A DNA stretch of 64,000 nucleotides from Dirofilaria immitis (lineage: Eukaryota > Nematoda > Chromadorea > Rhabditida > Onchocercidae), in assembly GCA_024305405.1 (NCBI GenBank), contig JAKNDB010000092.1, positions 2,263,501 to 2,327,500 on the forward strand, read 5' to 3'. The notes under the pieces are model-generated. The model had not been told where the DNA came from, searched no databases, and was given only the letters and a program-made list of their open reading frames with translations. Within the stretch, counting starts at the first letter, position 1. Every line of letters starts with the position of its first letter. The position numbers and the translations under genes are program-made. Below are positions 12,268 to 23,647 of this stretch, piece by piece.

Positions 12268-15200
12268 TTTTTAAATTCTAATTATAATTTTGTTTTCTGC
12301 GAATCGTAGTTGCTGATAAAAGAGAGAAAATTAAGTGCGCAGCATACACACGAATGTTGATTTATTCGGAAACATGAATATTTAAAAACATTTAATCTAG
12401 AAATTCCAATTAATGTAGGTATAGCGCTTCATGTAACATTGATTTTCCAATATTTTGCTAATAAATGAAATCTGAATTGATTTGTGAATTATATTCACAG
12501 CTTCTAATCTTCAAGAATATTGAATTAAGCAAGTAAATGAAGCAAATGAGATAGAATGAAATTTTTTTAAATAAATTAAAATCTACGTTGTATTACATAA
12601 AAGCGGTAATAAAATGAACTGAATTGATCAAATGAAATTTCTTTTGTTTAGATGATTACAGGATTTGTGATATAACATTATCCTTACAAATGAATTTCTT
12701 TTTGTTTAAACAAAACTTCAAGAAAACTTATTGCATTGAAATGCTTGCACTTCTATTATTCAGGAAGTTTAAATATTGAGATATGAAAGAGCAAATTTTC
12801 AGCTGATATCTGGAATTCTTTTCTAATTCACTGTACTTTTTTCATGTGATCTTATTGAATCATTATATGTTACAATTTTACACAACTTCTGCTTATGAAG
12901 AATTCAGATAACATATTAATATTTTAAGCTAAGATAAAGTAAGAAAACTTAAGTTTAATTGAACATCTATTCAATTTTCTTATTTTGTAATTTATTTGTT
13001 TCCATGATTTCATTATATATTTAATTATTTTTGATTAATTTTTCAATCAAAATTATATAATTCGAAGTGATTAATTTAGTGTAGTTTAATCAAAATTAGA
13101 ATTAGAATTATACACATATATCGATTTATTTTGCTAAAAATTATTTCGCCACTAAGAATGGAGAATTTAACTATGTTCTTCAAATTTGATGAACGCAAAT
13201 TATCAAATGTGATATTTCTATTCGGAATATAAATTTGACATAGCAGCAAGAAATACATAAACCTAATATTTAGTGATAAAAATGGAAAGATTTCAGATGG
13301 GTGCTGAAATATTTCGAATGCAAACTATATCACACAGAAATTATTACGCATTATAAAATGAGCTGAAAAAAATTGACCTCAAATGGAGTGAGAGAAATTC
13401 ATTATTGCTTTCACTTTAATATAATTTAATTTATCAGATTTGTTTGACATTAGATATTGGCATACATTACCATCACATATTACTGTAGTATTTTGGCGTA
13501 GGGATGAATGATTTAAATAAAGAACTAAGGAAAAGATGAAAGGCAATGTGATCAACCTTTAAGTGAGTAGAAACATCATTTCTAATAATGAAGTATTGAT
13601 GTTTACGAAAATAAAGCTTCTCAGTAATTTTGGTCTGATATTTTTTAGATTAAAGGACTTGGATACGAAACACAGAATTTTATGTTTGCTAGAAAACAAA
13701 AAGTATTCAGTAAATGAAAGGATTTTCTTTGCGGTTGAGCAACTCTCCAATATTTGTGATTCTGATATCAAGGATAGGTAAGGTAGAAAGAAGTCTAGGT
13801 TAATTATTGGCAAAGTGAAGATGGACAAAAATGATTTGTTCTGAATGTGGCAAACAAATATTTAGAGTTATGTGAAAATGCGAAAATTAAAAACGAAGCA
13901 TTTTGATTTCATTGAGGGTGCAGCAACAGTAATCGATAAAAATTATATTATTTAAATAATTTAATTTTAAGCAATAAATTTGGAGAAAAGGCCAAACTGA
14001 AATTATTGATCTCGTTTATATCTAAGAAGTTTTGCTGGCCCGTAATCAATGAGTTTATTGCATATAATTTAAAGAGAGCAATAAACAGTTTTTCCTGCTG
14101 GAGGTGCTATTAATAATATTGCAGCTTTAACAATACATCTTTTTATATTTGAGAGAAATACGAGAAAGGTCAAGAGAGTATAGCCAAAAAAATCAGTAAC
14201 TACGAGAAGGAAGGGCTTTGATAGGTCAGAAAGACTTTGGCAGTCATTCTCTTACATTTCATAGCTCATATATCAATCACTTTTGATGAGTTTATCGCAT
14301 GTGTAATTGATAATAAATTATGAAAATATTTGGTGCAAGGCCGTTGCATCCACTTAAATTTTCGATGAAATAGATGGCCGGCCATTCACGCATACATTTA
14401 TAGTTTCGGTCATTTTTCATTCATAATAATAATAATAATGAATATTTTTTTGCTGCAATTGAATAAAATTATTCTCATCAACTCTAACTGAAGGAATCAA
14501 ATATAATTTTATATGAAAATTTTTAGTTTCAGTAGAAGAAGATTGCAATGATTAAATTCTACGATGAAATTGACATTATTGAATCGCTAAAACAATATGC
14601 TGCTTATTTCGAATGCATCATTAATTAAAAAATATTTTTTGTTAGTTGAATCTTTCTCTCTTCAAAAGAAGTTAATATTTTGAGTTTTAAATAAATGAAA
14701 ATTAGTAAAATAAAATTTATATCCTTGCAGGAAAGAAATTTTTTGAAGTCTTAATAAAGATAGAAAATGTATGGAATTTTCAAATAATAAATAGTAAATA
14801 TTCTAAATCTTCTAAATTTTATCAAAATTTTCTTCACCTTGATACTGTTTCTATTTCATTTTTCTTACTTTCTTAAGCAAAGAAATTAAAAATAACAAGC
14901 ATTCTGGAAATTTTTATCCGATTGAAAGTCTTATTATCTAAATTAATTCGATCAGAAAATTATTCTCATTTCATGCATACTGAATGGCATTTCAAACAAA
15001 AATATGCCAAGAAATAAACATTTATTTATGAAAATGTTATTAATAATAATTGAAAATCTATTCAATATAAAAAGAAAATGATAAATTTGATGAAATTTTC
15101 ATTTTTATCCATTAATCAAGTTGAGATGTAAATAAAAGTAAATGAGAGATAAGAATTTTAAAATACGTGGTCTTTACAATTTTTCAATAAATTTTCTCTG

Positions 15201-18200
15201 AATATGAAAAATCTTTATCTCTACTACAAAAGCAACAGATGGAAAAAGAGAATGAATTCTCTAATACTTTGTATCAATATCAATGAATTCTCTCTAATAC
15301 TTTTCTTAGAGAAGTTTTACAAATGCAAAACTTACTAACTACTAGGAGATTTATTTCACTGAATTGTTCATTGAAGTATACATTATAAAATTTATGCTTC
15401 ATGCTCAATTTTAATTTCATTCTTTCAATTCAAAGAATTTAAACAAGAAGTATCAGAAAAAAACAGGAACAAAAAGACAAAAACCAATAAATGTAAAAAC
15501 TTCAGTGAGTAATAATTTTCTCGTCGTATTTTTTTTTTTTTTAACTGAGAGAGCATTCGATATTTTTGACTTACATTTATTATTAAAAGTGTATGAATTG
15601 ATCTCATAACACCTTCTGAATTCAACGATATTGATCAAATCATATAAAAATGAGGAATCTATATATATATGAGATGACATTTTCGATCAATAAGCAGATC
15701 TCGACTTACGAAGTCTGGTGTAGAAGTGGAGCAAACAAGTCCTTGAAAATGAAAAGGAAAAAAAAATTAGCGAAATATGACGGCGTTCTTAAAATTCTCT
15801 TACGAAAGATGTAGTCCTTTCTTAATTGTATATCGCTTACTCATGAATACCAAGATTATCATTATCGCAGTAATATATACATTAAAAATAGAGATTCGCC
15901 AACTCGTATCGTTACTATTACTATCATTCGATCGCTCCCCGATTATAATGAGCAAAAAATGAAGCTGTCAATAATAAAATTGGATAATTTATCTTCTTAC
16001 GCTTCTCAATGATTTTATTATCTCAATTGTTAAGGAACAACAATAATATAAATTATGAAATATAATCAGTCCCTAAGAAAATAATTCTTTCACGAATAGA
16101 TAGCAACATCGGCAAATTCTAGAGTCCATTTTTTTTCTGATTGGGAAAAAGGATAAATTAATGAATATATTTGAAAATAATAGTAAAGCAAAAATTAAAA
16201 ACGATAAAAATGACAATTGACTTAGGAGTAATTTAGATCGCAGAATCTAATATTTTGCAGAAAAAGTTTTTAGGAAAGTAAGTTTTAGATTGAGCAAAGC
16301 TTCACAATTCATTTGTGAAAAGAACTGATTACTTTTAAAGGGCAAAATAATCGAATATTGGAAAAGCATCACTCTTAATAAAATTTCGGAGAGGAAAATT
16401 TTAAAATGAGAAATTTTTTGATGAAAGAGGAGAAAGATAAACCAGGGTCACAAAATACCGATTTACTGAAAGCCTTCTTCCTTCCCTCGCAGCTGAAAAT
16501 GATAAACGTTTCAATTATATCGAGAAAAGGAGAAAGAATAAAAGAGGACTCTTACCAGCGATTTAATCTACAATGCAACTGAAGAAGACTACTACTTTTT
16601 CCTTCACTGTATTGGCTGCGATAGTTGCCCGATTGGGAAAGTGTGGTGGTGCTGTAGTGTCATGTCACTGTAAGGTACTTCATGTTCAAGTACATTTATT
16701 AATGTACCTATTATAGTGAAGTAATTGATCCATGGATATATTATTCTTAGTTTATTCCATTCATATAAAAGTTCAGCTCAGTGGCTAGCTCATCATATTA
16801 AACTCAAAAACTTCAGCAATTAAACGATATAAAACAGATAATCATCATAGGAACATGAAAATATTGCAAAAAATTTGCTGATCGATTTATCTATTTATTT
16901 TTACGCTGTTATATATAAAAAAGTCTTTGTAATTTATGCTGAAGGACAATTAGTGTTAATCCCGAGTTATAAGTTTCATAATTTTAAATTAATTGATATC
17001 GATAAAAAAATTAATATTTAAAAAAGGCATTCAGATAAACAGAAAATTCATAAAGCACAATAGCATTTTTGAAGTGCTCAAAAATTTCTAACCTCATTTT
17101 TTTGTCTGGTCTGCACCAAAATAATTCATTTAGAAAATTAAGAGATTGGGCTAGATGCGCCTAAGTCAATGGTTAATGTAAACATAACGAAAACGAAAAT
17201 ACGAAATATCGGTACATGAATATTTATCATAGATGAAGGATTGGTAGTGGAATAAAATAAGAGAGGGATAAGAACAGAATAATGATCCTCATTTGTCAAT
17301 GCATGGATCATTTAAAATTGTGAATTTGAAGGACATGCAGCAACAAACTATAATAGAGTCCACAATTGCAATATTATTAAAGGGGTTGATGAATATTCAA
17401 GAAATGAACAGACATCAAAAAGATAAGAAATCAGGACGGAACAAAAAACGCTTTTATATCCATTTCAACAAAATCAAATATTTTTCATTCAATACATTTC
17501 ACAAATATATTATGTTTACTTACATTGTTATTATTGTAATTATGATAATTACTATCATTATATTGTAACTTCTTTTAATAAATGATAAAGAAAGGATGTC
17601 AACGACAAAATTATATTTCATCTTAATTCTTCTAGAAGATTAAACATTTACGGAGATAAATGATAGATACTTTCTTCATCTATATAAGAGAAATCAAAAG
17701 ATTTTCTATATTTTCATCTTTCTCAATACAGTACTAATCAATAATGATCATATTGCAAAGATGTCTGTATCACATTTCAATGATCTTAATACGCCATTAC
17801 TGTCTTACATATAATATGTTAGCTTCATGAATATGTATAATAGTGATTGCGAACTGATTATAGGTCATAAATAGCTGCAAAATTTATAACTTCAATTACT
17901 ATAAACCGCCAATTTTTATTTACAAATTTGTAGTAAACATGAAATAAAAATTTTGGTTGAAGTATGGTGGATTCGAACTATTTTTAGATAAATTTTCCAC
18001 ATAAAAGTTAAAATCAAATAATAATATAATTGATGTAAAAGTTATAAAGTATTTTTGAACTCATAGAAAATTTATTTCGACTTAATATCCATTAAATATA
18101 CTAACCGCACAGATACACATACTACAATCAGGATATTAAAATATTCAGCCAAATGCTTTTTGCATCAGAATTGTACTCTGACATCTATCATCATTTATTA

Positions 18201-19139
18201 ATTAAAATTGTTTCTTCTTTAATATGAATACAACCAACCACTTACCATATGCTGTTTAGGCATCTCTAAGATTATTGATCTTACTGCAGATTCAGTGCAA
18301 CAGTTTTCTACAAGAGAAAGGACGAAATGAAAAAGTAACGAGAAATAAATTTGACGAATTTTTTATCGCATCATCTGGTATAGCGATCTACGAGAGGTTG
18401 ACGTCTTTATATTTAATAGATAACAAAATATATTTATTAAATATTGTATTTACCTATTAGCTGAATAAATTCTTCTCCAATAGCATAATAAGGGATTAGT
18501 CCTCTCCCTTTAATTACACTTGATATTCAACCTAAATTGCAATTCACTATCAGCATGCAATCATTTAGAACAGTTCTCGAAAAACGATATTATCTCTTAC
18601 CTTAGCATGTTCCCTGGATTTTTTCAAGGTTCTCTGATATGGGTAACACTAAAAAAATGTTGAAATTATAGTTTCCATAACTTTTCTCTTAAAGATTATA
18701 TCCATTATTTTATTTGTCAACATATTTCATCCTTTCAAACCCATATGATACCTATAATAAATCTGTAATAGTATCCTGAGACTTTGAGCATGTCATATAT
18801 ACAAGTTTCTGTTCCTTCGAATAAAAAAGCATTTTTGAAAACCATACATTTTTTGATGAAATAAAAATTGATGAACATCCTGTTCTAGAAGGTATGACCA
18901 CCGATACGAAAACTCAATGATCAAGTACCAAATTTCGCACTTATAATAACTGATACAACGACAGGAATAGCAAGACTTTTATTGAATCTTTTTTTTACAG
19001 TTAAACATTTTGAATCCGTTGTTGAAAAATGCTGCATTTAAGTACAAATTACATAGTTTTTAGCAGATTAAATTGCAGTTCACAATATCTAAACCAAAAA
19101 CTTAAAACTTTGAAGAAAACCATCTTATGAAAAAAATCT
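12268..19139. other. Long gene-poor AT-rich region
   Basis: This is about 6.9 kb upstream of the ZP gene, probably holding its promoter. At 13559-13828 two antiparallel ORFs overlap, neither recognisable. At 16570-16674 there is a short GC-richer patch with a small ORF (separate entry). At 17293-17568 a basic ORF with a hydrophobic end has no splice signals. Simple runs (T14 near 15530, AAT repeats near 14425) and a repeated GAATTCTCT...AATACTTT unit near 15250-15300 were seen. I find no confident gene. Confidence 0.5.
16573..16674 (+). CDS. Candidate small exon or ORF with a signal-peptide-like start
   Basis: The ATG at 16573 opens a 34-codon segment beginning MQLKKTTTFSFTVLAAIVAR, then Cys-rich (KCGGAVVSCHC), ending at AAG|GTACTT, a possible donor. 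The patch is clearly richer in G+C than its surroundings. On the opposite strand the same patch ends in CTG|GTAAGAG, another plausible donor, so it might instead be a 5' non-coding exon of the ZP gene. No downstream partner exon was found on either strand. I do not recognise the product. Confidence 0.2.
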
Positions 19140-19665
19140 TCCACTCCACTAGGAATAGTTATTAGTTGCAATTCTTAAGCAAACCGTAATAATTGTTACG
19201 AATTAACGCTAAACAAATCCTCTGATCTTCAAATTTCTTTGAAACTTCTGCTACAACTCCTCCTTCAAGGGAGTTAGCATCTAAAATTATATTGTTTGGA
19301 TATACAACATTCATAAGCAACACATTTACCATTACCATTCTAGCTTGAACTAATTTCTCACCATTTGTTAGAAATCTATATAGTGCTGGATTAGAGTATT
19401 TAAAGATTCATCAATGTCATTAACATTACTGTAAGTCGGCACTAATTTTGGAGGCTCTTGATTATTCGCTGGTAAAAGGTAAAAAACTCACGCATTTTTA
19501 GCAGCATTTCAATATCATTACTAAACGCAGAATCTGCTACCCCTGTTTTACTTGTATGAATTTTTGCTCCACCAAGATCTTCATGGCTTACATTTTCATA
19601 CGTCACTTTCTTTACCACATCTGGTCCAGTTATAAACATATATGAGCTATTTTTCACCATAAAAG

Positions 19666-19696
<31 letters not shown>

Positions 19697-20500
19697 ACCA
19701 CCAGCACATGGACCCATGACTAGAGAAATTTGTGGTATAACTCCTGATGCATCAACGTTCCTTTGAAAAATTTCCCCATAACCAGCAAGGAAATTGACTC
19801 ATTCTTGAATCCTAGCTCCACCAGAGTCATTTAGCCCAATAATAGGAACTCTAGAATTAATTGCCTCTCTAATTTTAGATTCCGCACTCCTTTAGGAATA
19901 GCATTAAGGCTAAGCTCTTTCAGTTCAACACCATTTATTGCAGATAATCTACCAGCCAGAACTACAGTACATACTACAAAATATATGTACCCTTCTCAAA
20001 CGCCCATAGATCACCTAACTCTTCTACTACACACATTAACTTATTGTCATGTTCTAGATCAATATAAATGACAAGGCGATTTACTACTATCCAGATTCCC
20101 GCAAACTTCACGCTTTATTATAAGATCGACTAGCTCTTTTAATCAAGAATACAAGTGGCAGCATAACCTTTTCTCTATTCTGAAGTAAATGTATAACCAA
20201 CCTATGTGATGATGACAGCCATAAACTCAGCAATTTAGAGAAAGCATGAACTAAATTTTTTATATTAATATTCATTCCACAAATTTAGAATAGACCATAA
20301 GATGGTAATATCAAATCCTTAATAAAAAAGCGGTAAGTTTTACTTAACCTTGCTTTGATTAGCTACTCAACAAAAAGTTATATAGTGTTCAAGATACATG
20401 AAAAGAACCAATAGTGCAAAGAAAACCGAAGCTAAAATCATACCTGTATGCCATTTCAGGTTATCCAGCACTTTAAGAAGCATATAAGATTACCTCCTCT
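19140..20500 (-). mobile_element. Degraded bacterial (Wolbachia-type) DNA insertion in the nuclear genome
   Basis: The core, at 19388-19885 on the minus strand, is a clear fragment of an alphaproteobacterial propionyl-CoA carboxylase beta chain (own entry). The flanks differ in texture from surrounding worm DNA and hold broken open frames. One at 19162-19388 encodes a 75-residue segment including ILDANSLEGGVVAEVSKKFE. One upstream of the pccB part includes LAGRLSAINGVELKELSLNA. Another near 20,000-20,050 includes [14 protein letters not shown], and one near 20,367-20,465 is membrane-like (MILASVFFALLVLFMYLEHY). None joins the pccB fragment in a way expected of an intact bacterial gene, so the block looks composite. 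Nuclear Wolbachia transfers are well known in filarial worms. The limits given, and the bacterial origin of the flanks, are inference. Confidence 0.6.
19388..19885 (-). pseudogene. pccB: Wolbachia-like pccB fragment (propionyl-CoA carboxylase beta), inactivated
   Basis: The family enzyme is the carboxyltransferase subunit that makes methylmalonyl-CoA. Only about a third of a ~510-residue protein is present, from the segment with VPIIGLNDSGGARIQE through the hallmark [17 protein letters not shown] and [15 protein letters not shown] to a region ending near DIDESLNTLI. Three breaks show decay. A Gly codon after ARIQE has become TGA (complement of 19799-19801). A base is missing near 19471-19476, which shifts the frame between MREFFTF and the following NNQEPPKLV. 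At about 19388 the match ends abruptly in unrelated sequence. There is no promoter, intron or start. The fragment is closer in texture to rickettsial pccB than to the animal mitochondrial gene PCCB, as judged by eye. It is not expected to make an enzyme. Confidence 0.85.
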
Positions 20501-22850
20501 GTAGAGCTACACTTAGCTGTATGTCATCATTAAGTCATGAGATGACGAAAGGTTTCAACAGTAGCATAATCGATTTTAACAAATTTCGTGAAATGCTTCA
20601 CATTGTTTGAGGAAATCAAATTTGAATTAGCAACGATCAGTAAATACATTAAAATGTTTAGAATGCTTTGCTTTTGGATTTACAAAACAATTTCTGAGAT
20701 CTTTGAACCTTATATACTTTCGGCTTTTGAAAGCACTAAATGTTTATTGTGAATCCATCCAAACTTGATATTTTTCGCTATAGAAGCTTGGTATTGCATA
20801 CTTATTATTAATTTGTTTGTAATTTTAAAAATATTTAACAAAACTGAATAAACATTCGTAATAGGAATGTTTTTGTATAGTTGCACGGTCCTCCACCTTT
20901 CTTAAAATCTAAGCTCCTACTTTCCGATCCTGATAGTGGTAATCAATCTTAGGGAAAGAACTGACTTCATGCATTAGTGATTAAGGTTACGTATCTGATG
21001 ATATAAAAATGTAGAACGCAATCGCGTTTCAACATTATACGGTAGATAAAGGACCATGTGGTTTCGTAGTTTCAACTATGCTCTTATTTTTCAGAAACTA
21101 CTACCTGTTTTTCGGAAACTGCTACTTGTTCTATTTAAATAATAAAGCAGATAAGAAACATTAATTCCAATTTACCCCACGGCACAAATCTGATTCCTTC
21201 GGTTGTTTTGACATCATTGTTTGATAGTTATTTTCTCGATAATACTTCGTTTTTTTCAAGCAAATAAAGAAACTTTTATGCAGTTACAGGATAAGCCGAT
21301 TGCAGTTCATGTACTAAATAGCCATTCAATTTATGAATATTTAACTTATTTATTTATTTTAGAAATAATAATTTCTAAACTCTTATTGCTTTAACAAAGA
21401 GCTTTCTAGTGCTCTTCCTAGAAGATAAAGATTTTTCGAGATATTTCGCATTTATTTTGTTTTCGTCCTGCTATTCGATCTTATTGTATCCTATTCGTGT
21501 TTATGAATGTTTAGCTTATAAACATATACAAAAAATGTGATTGGATTAATTTCAACTAAATTAATGGATACTATTATATGGTATTAAGTTAGTAAATTGC
21601 CAATATATTTGAAAATGCTCCTTTACTTTGACAAATACATAATAATCAAGAGTATTGCATCGAATCTTTTATTTTTGAAGCTTTCTTAGTTGAAATAAGT
21701 TTCTCAAGAGAGAAGAAGTCAAAATATTACATTTTGATAGTTGAAATGTGAAACAAAGAGTAAATTAATTGTTAGTAGAACAAGAAGAGAAAAAACAGAT
21801 AAACTATGCAAAGATGGTAGAATATGTCCTCGCAGTTTATTGATTCTTGAAAATTTTCATTCATTAACTTATCGTTAAGCTTTTCGTTGAAGCTATTGCT
21901 GAAAATGCCATCTGCAAATGTTAGCCTTTGCCCATTACCGATAGTACTATTTCAGTTTCCTGGAAATCCGACAGACAAAATCATAATTCAGCTAATCATA
22001 TTACCATGTATTTTTGGCTGATTGAGTAGTGAAACCATAATTTCATTAATAGACAAAGCAACCAGATAAATACCCTAAGATAGTACTGATAAATGCAAAC
22101 CAACACCGAATATAGCTCAAACTTCTACGTCGTAGTGGGCTATTTAGACTAATATCAATTTCTGTTACTATCCATTTGATCTATTATCATCCACAGACCA
22201 TTCATTACTCTCTCTACCCGAGTAGTATGTCTGTGGTATGTCTTCACGACTCATAGATGATAACAGAAGCAAGTAATTTAATTGCTCAGTTATTGTTGTC
22301 AACTCTTTCATATTGTTGCTCATATAAATTATTAACTGCATATCTGCATAGCTCAAAGAATACTCTTTTATATAACTTTTAGATGTGAAGCAACTCTAAT
22401 TATTTTGCTCTTTATTAAATGATTGAATGATTCGACTTCTAATCACCAATTCAAAGAATGTTAGAATTATTAGTAAATCATCACATTAAAGTAAAATCAA
22501 TAAAATCAATAAAGTTAATCACTGCAATTTATTCATTTCTTTTATTTTAAAGGTCAAAGATTTTCAGATGAGGGATTCTCATTCCTGATGCAATATGGAA
22601 TAAAATTAAAATCGCTAAAAAAAAAAATGGGAGTTTAATTTATAGGACGAAACTTCATGCGTGCTTTAAAGTCATTCTTCCTATAAAGCCATATATATCT
22701 GCCCTGTGAATAGCTTTCAATAAATTCTTATGATCAGTGAAAATAGTTTTTCGCATTAAAATTTCTTCAGATATGATTTTTCTCTAGCATCACGAAATCG
22801 CAAAATCGACGGGAAATAAATATTGCACTATGAGACTCTGGGAAATTAAT
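20501..22850. other. Gene-poor region between the bacterial insertion and the hnRNP K gene
   Basis: No confident gene is seen. Around 21,089-21,130 there are two imperfect tandem copies of about 21 bases (TTTTCAGAAACTACTACCTG and TTTTCGGAAACTGCTACTTG). At 22168-22356 an ORF on the minus strand has a coding-like composition (own entry). The segment at 20,880-20,950 is GC-richer and could be more foreign DNA, but I cannot identify it. Confidence 0.45.
22168..22356 (-). CDS. Unrecognised ORF, possibly a C-terminal exon
   Basis: A 62-codon frame starts at an ATG that overlaps a possible acceptor (GCTATGCAG). It contains a Leu-rich stretch (LTTITEQLNYLLLLSSMS), then a polar end (SNEWSVDDNRSNG) before the stop. 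Its amino-acid balance is better than most AT-rich noise here. No upstream exon could be found and no family is recognised. It might be a remnant of the adjacent foreign DNA or a chance ORF. Confidence 0.2.
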   Translation of the reverse strand: MSYADMQLIIYMSNNMKELTTITEQLNYLLLLSSMSREDIPQTYYSGRESNEWSVDDNRSNG

Positions 22851-23030
22851 TGAGTTGGTAGTGCAAAGAGATAGTGGTAGCATTGTAGCTAGGCTATGCT
22901 AGTTGCTCATTTTTATGTTTTGTTGTTTTTCCTTTCTTTTCTGTGCGGTGTGTTTTGTGTCGCAAATTCACGGAATTTGAACAGAGGAAGGCATTATGGA
23001 TGATACGGCGGTGGAAATTTTGCGGGAAAG
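22851..23030 (+). promoter_or_regulatory. GC-richer patch, likely promoter or 5' non-coding exon of the hnRNP K gene
   Basis: A locally GC-richer, pyrimidine-tract-containing patch lies about 0.6-0.8 kb upstream of the hnRNP K start codon. It contains ATGGATGATACGGCGGTG, a 12-codon frame that soon stops, so it is not clearly coding. Position and composition suggest the transcription start region. This is inference only. Confidence 0.3.
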
Positions 23031-23600
23031 ATAATGCGAGCTCATCTCTCTATTTCATGATATGTTTATTTCAAACGAAAATTTCACCTAATATAAAACA
23101 AATTTCACCTAATATTTTTCGTCTCTCTCATTCGACACTTGCATTTTTTCCTCACTGAGATGTGTATAGAATGGAATGAAGGTCGAAGAAGGGAGTGTAT
23201 GACGTGTATTTATACTTCACAATTAATTCCGTAATGGAACAAATTTCAGCCTATAGTACTTCTCTGTGTTAAGACATCCCTGTGATCTGCACAATAACAT
23301 TTAATTATTATAAGTGTAACAGCGTTTGTTTATAAATATAAATTTAGAATTCGTTCGCTTAAATAGATTAGACCTTAATTTTTCTTTTTTGAAAATAAAA
23401 TTCAACGAGAAGATAAATAAGATGTATAACGAATGGTAAAAGACATATATAATAAATAAATTCAAGTTAACTATAAAGAAATTATTGTGGTTTTGGTAGT
23501 TTCATTTATTTTCCATTATTATCTTTTATTTCCATTATTATAAGAAAGCAATACAGGATAAGTCCAGCATTAACTTTTCTCGAAAACATATATCGTAGAT

Positions 23601-23610
23601 TGTATTTCAG
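23601..23610 (+). other. Probable trans-splice or 5'UTR acceptor of the hnRNP K gene
   Basis: TGTATTTCAG is a consensus nematode acceptor 37 bases before the start codon at 23648. No coding sequence upstream connects to it in frame. Spliced-leader addition or a non-coding first exon would both fit. Confidence 0.45.
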
Positions 23611-23647
23611 ATTTGTTAGCAATTTACTGCAGCGGGTAAGAAAAAGA

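Noticed and set aside
13559..13828. Two overlapping antiparallel ORFs of 72 and 89 codons.
   Set aside because: Neither has a recognisable family, splice partners or a signal peptide; chance in AT-rich DNA is likely.
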